This document shows, piece after piece, positions 5,001 through 6,249 of a DNA stretch of 6,249 nucleotides (positions are counted from its first letter, which is position 1; each line of letters begins with the position of its first letter). The stretch lies in contig JALTEO010000318.1 of NCBI GenBank assembly GCA_027073875.1, forward strand, positions 1 through 6,249. The letters run 5' to 3'. Origin of the DNA: Bacteroidales bacterium. GTDB taxonomy: Bacteria; Bacteroidota; Bacteroidia; Bacteroidales; JALTDM01. Under the pieces are notes generated by a model, which saw nothing but the letters and a program-made list of their open reading frames with translations, was not told the DNA's origin and ran no database searches. A program made the position numbers and the translations under genes.

Positions 5001-5768
5001 TTATTTTTTCTTTTTGTTGGAAAAATCTTTCATGCGTTTTTGCCATTCTTTTGTTTGTGACAGGTAAGCAAAATTATCGGCGGCATATAACTTTTGGCTT
5101 TCAATTTCTTTAAGAAGTGTATGATTTACAGTTTTTTTTGTGTAGGTAATAGCTGTGTCATTTCCTTCAAGGATTGTTTCTGCTATTTTAAGTGTTTCTT
5201 CCCAAATGGTTTCTTTTGAGAAAACTCTATTGACCATACCTAAATTTATTGCTTCTTGTGCATCAACCAGTCTGCCTGTCAGCAATAAATCGCGGGCTTT
5301 GCCAATGCCAATCAGGGCATTTAGATATAAAGTACAGGTTACGGGAAGAATGGCACCGAGTTTTATTGCCGGAAAACCAACTTTAGCACCATCGACCATA
5401 ATCCGCATATCGCAAGCGGAGGAGTAGCCAAAACCACCACCTAAAGCATAGCCGTTAATCAGGGCGATTGTCGGTTTTGAGAAATTAAAAATTTTCTCGG
5501 AAGTAGATTCCAAAAGAAGTGCAAACCGGCGAGCATCTTCAATATCATTGAAATCCAAAAGTGCTTTTAAGTCCACGCCAGAGGAAAAAGACTTTTCGCC
5601 GCTTCCGGTAATAATGAGTAGTCGTAATTCAGGATTATTGTTTTCTTTATCAAGAAGATCCGATAATTCATTTAATAATGATGGATTAAAAGCATTATGC
5701 TTCTCGGGACGAAAAAAGGTTAATATACCTATCCCGTTTTCTTTTATTTCAAATTTTATATTTTTCAT
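5001..5768 (-). CDS. Enoyl-CoA hydratase/isomerase (crotonase) family protein, atypical active site
   Basis: The 255-residue protein has full crotonase length. Family landmarks are LTFFRPEKHNAFN (16-28), the first oxyanion-hole segment KSFSSGVDLKAL (59-70), the second at GYALGGGFG (106-114), CDMRI (119-123), and the later LTGRLVDAQEAINLGMVNRV (163-182). It should therefore bind an acyl-CoA and stabilise an enolate. However, aligning GGGFGYSSACD with GGGCELAMMCD of rat mitochondrial hydratase puts Gly114 at the Glu144 position, and VGFPAIKLG against FGQPEILLG puts Ala134 at the Glu164 position. Both hydratase glutamates are thus absent, so plain 2-enoyl-CoA hydration is doubtful; isomerase, MenB-like or another crotonase chemistry is possible. 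The C-terminus is basic (SNKKKK). The ATG follows the stop of the SDR gene by two nt, so the two form an operon and probably act on related acyl substrates. Confidence 0.9.
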   Translation of the reverse strand: MKNIKFEIKENGIGILTFFRPEKHNAFNPSLLNELSDLLDKENNNPELRLLIITGSGEKSFSSGVDLKALLDFNDIEDARRFALLLESTSEKIFNFSKPTIALINGYALGGGFGYSSACDMRIMVDGAKVGFPAIKLGAILPVTCTLYLNALIGIGKARDLLLTGRLVDAQEAINLGMVNRVFSKETIWEETLKIAETILEGNDTAITYTKKTVNHTLLKEIESQKLYAADNFAYLSQTKEWQKRMKDFSNKKKK

Positions 5769-5770
5769 AA

Positions 5771-6249
5771 TTAGTTTTCTTTTCGTATAAGGTGACTTGT
5801 ATTTGCTTGTACAGTTGGCATAATAACAATATCGTTGAGGTTAACATGTGCAGGTCTTGTTGTTGCAAAGTAGATAACCTCTGCAATATCTTCGGCATAG
5901 AGAGGGGTTAATCCTCTATAAACATTATCGGCACTTTTTTTGTCGCCTTTGTAGCGAACAAGTGAAAATTCCGTATCAATCATTCCCGGAGCAATATTGG
6001 TTACTTTTATATTGTGTGGCAGTAAGTCAATTCGCATTGCTTTTGAAAGGGCATCAACTGCATGTTTGGATGCACAATATACATTCCCGTTAAGATACAC
6101 TTCTTTGCCGGCAATAGATGCTACATTGATAATATGTCCTTGTTTGCGTTTAACCATTAAGGGCATAATCATTTTTGATACATATAAAAGTCCTTTTACA
6201 TTTGTATCTATCATTTTGTCCCAATCTTCAGGGTTACCTTGGTCAATAG
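5771..6249 (-). CDS. SDR family NAD(P)-dependent oxidoreductase, YdfG-like (5' end outside window)
   Basis: The visible 158 residues are the C-terminal part of a classical short-chain dehydrogenase/reductase. The reading frame stays open through the right edge, where upstream codons spell IDQGNPEDWDKM, so the Met at 6214 is internal. Family total length is about 250, so roughly 90 residues including the TGxxxGIG nucleotide-binding motif lie outside. Counting from the first visible residue, the active-site tetrad is present: Asn16 (IDTNVKG), Ser44 (INVASIAG), Tyr57 and Lys61 (YCASK). IAPGMIDTEFSLVRYKGD followed by AEDIAEVI and RPAHVNLNDIVIMPTVQA strongly resembles E. coli YdfG (NADP-dependent 3-hydroxy acid / L-allo-threonine dehydrogenase). 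A hydroxy-acid substrate is therefore a reasonable inference, though SDR specificity is hard to predict. It is the first visible gene of the minus-strand operon, two nt before the crotonase-type gene. Confidence 0.92.
   Translation of the reverse strand, partial: IDQGNPEDWDKMIDTNVKGLLYVSKMIMPLMVKRKQGHIINVASIAGKEVYLNGNVYCASKHAVDALSKAMRIDLLPHNIKVTNIAPGMIDTEFSLVRYKGDKKSADNVYRGLTPLYAEDIAEVIYFATTRPAHVNLNDIVIMPTVQANTSHLIRKEN

Noticed and set aside
5155..5790. Plus-strand open frames at 5155-5427 and 5548-5790
   Set aside because: They are antisense shadows of the crotonase-type gene, whose motifs are clear on the other strand.

Overview
The window looks like an ordinary chromosomal segment of a Bacteroidota (Bacteroidetes) bacterium. 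Three things point there: an AT-rich genome with almost no Shine-Dalgarno sequences, TAnnTTTG-type promoter boxes in front of several genes, and a small secreted protein with a type IX secretion (T9SS) C-terminal sorting domain. The lipoprotein resembles families largely confined to that phylum. Genus cannot be settled from the sequence alone.

Layout from left to right. (1) A complete RNase P RNA gene (rnpB, + strand) fills the first 370 bases and ends 13 bp from the stop of a convergent gene for an uncharacterised lipoprotein. (2) The lipoprotein gene and panB diverge from a 61-bp spacer that has candidate promoter boxes in both directions. (3) panB, the first committed enzyme of pantothenate/CoA synthesis, is followed by a 418-bp gene-free island. 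The island holds two in-phase 7-bp repeat arrays, a pair of diverged hairpin-containing repeats 74 bp apart, and a 129-bp MITE-like inverted-repeat element flanked by AAAAT. (4) An RluA-family pseudouridine synthase gene begins 16 bp after the MITE and overlaps by 8 nt a GT9 (heptosyltransferase-like) glycosyltransferase gene. (5) Converging on that pair is a minus-strand block: an SDR oxidoreductase (5' part beyond the window), a crotonase-fold protein two nt behind it, and then the small T9SS-sorted protein, probably with its own promoter.

Functionally this is a mixture of housekeeping genes (tRNA maturation, CoA synthesis, RNA modification), envelope genes (lipoprotein, LPS-type glycosyltransferase, T9SS cargo) and a short acyl-CoA/hydroxyacid-type metabolic operon (SDR + crotonase). 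I see no CRISPR array, tRNA, phage gene, defence system or intact transposase. I did not find a convincing new multi-gene system. The points most worth a second look are the composite repeat island at 2317-2734 and the crotonase homologue that lacks both classical catalytic glutamates.
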